A DNA stretch of 64,000 bases from Phoronis australis (Eukaryota; Phoronida; Phoronidae), in assembly GCA_002633005.1 (NCBI GenBank), contig NMRA01000030.1, forward strand, positions 640,720-704,719. Reading direction: 5' to 3'. The position numbers were made by a program, and so were the translations under genes. How positions within the stretch are numbered: position 1 is the first letter of the stretch; each line of letters opens with the position of its first letter. The notes beneath the pieces are model-generated. The model had not been told where the DNA came from, did no database searches, and worked only from the letters and a program-made list of their open reading frames with translations. Below are positions 63,587 through 64,000 of the stretch, one piece after another.

Positions 63587-64000
63587 CTGTACACATTTAC
63601 AACTAAGTGTTCACTGGAAGATACTATGGGGTGTGGACAACTGGACTTGTGATTCAGTGTCCTCTGTCACAGGTGAATCTTTGTGATTTATTGCTCTTCT
63701 AACTCTCAGTCTCAGGCAAATCTATAAAATAACAGTTGGATAGATATCTCAGTTGTCAAAACACGATGCCAACTGACACAACACAAGATAACAAAAATTG
63801 AGCTACAGAGAGTGATACAAAAATGTACATTTTAATTAACAAACCATTAATCATCCCACCTTGCCCAGTGATGTCACTAAACAGATACTTGCCAAAACTA
63901 CATTGAGACTTTCCAGGATACAGACAGTGATAAAACAAGTGTGAAGTATCATGAGTGAATAAGAACAAACACAAGTTTCCATGGATACAAAGAATAACAG

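Larger units (their letters stand above)
40210..64000 (-). other. Probable minus-strand transcription unit (mostly intron/UTR), coding identity unknown
   Basis: From about 40.2 kb to the window end the + strand is A-rich, the mirror of the T-rich + strand genes before it. This is the pattern expected for introns and UTR of a minus-strand gene. No long coding exon is present. The candidate exons listed separately at 42.7, 52.1, 52.4, 56.2 and 63.5 kb have reasonable splice sites but no certain family. Repeats and MITEs here are listed separately. The rest shows nothing I can name. Confidence 0.4.

Overview
The window looks like nuclear DNA of an animal, most likely a marine invertebrate. It is AT-rich, has spliced genes with GT-AG introns of about 0.2 to 7 kb, many private minisatellites and several short inverted-repeat transposons. 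I cannot name the species. One undetermined base is at 25082.

Two genes are firmly supported, both on the + strand. (1) An ABHD12-type lysophospholipase / monoacylglycerol lipase runs from 2013 to 14999. Eleven exons join in frame and carry the membrane anchor, the HGNAF turn, the GHSLG nucleophile elbow, the acid and the histidine. The extreme N-terminal exon was not found. (2) A RHOU/RHOV-type (Wrch) atypical Rho GTPase has three exons, at 29235-29427, 30874-30932 and 38007-38504. They give a complete 249-residue protein that ends in a palmitoylation-type CCFF tail. In front of it, at 28876-28945, is an unusually legible promoter with CRE, CCAAT, TATA and initiator-like elements. The two genes need not work together: one is a membrane lipid hydrolase and the other a cytoskeletal and polarity GTPase.

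Layout: 1-2012 holds a CpG-bearing patch and a 65-bp minisatellite. 2013-14999 is ABHD12, with repeats in its introns. 15000-28870 has no recognisable gene and is T-rich, possibly ABHD12 3' UTR plus intergenic DNA. 28876-40200 is RHOU, whose 7-kb second intron carries a 1399-bp DNA transposon with 137-bp identical ends. At about 40.2 kb, poly(A) signals on both strands face each other, and the + strand changes from T-rich to A-rich. From there to 64000 the DNA looks like introns or UTR of a minus-strand gene. A few splice-framed minus-strand exon candidates are recorded, but no family is proven. This part also holds four minisatellites and two or three MITE-like elements.

Most open reading frames in the window are chance or repeat-driven and are left out.
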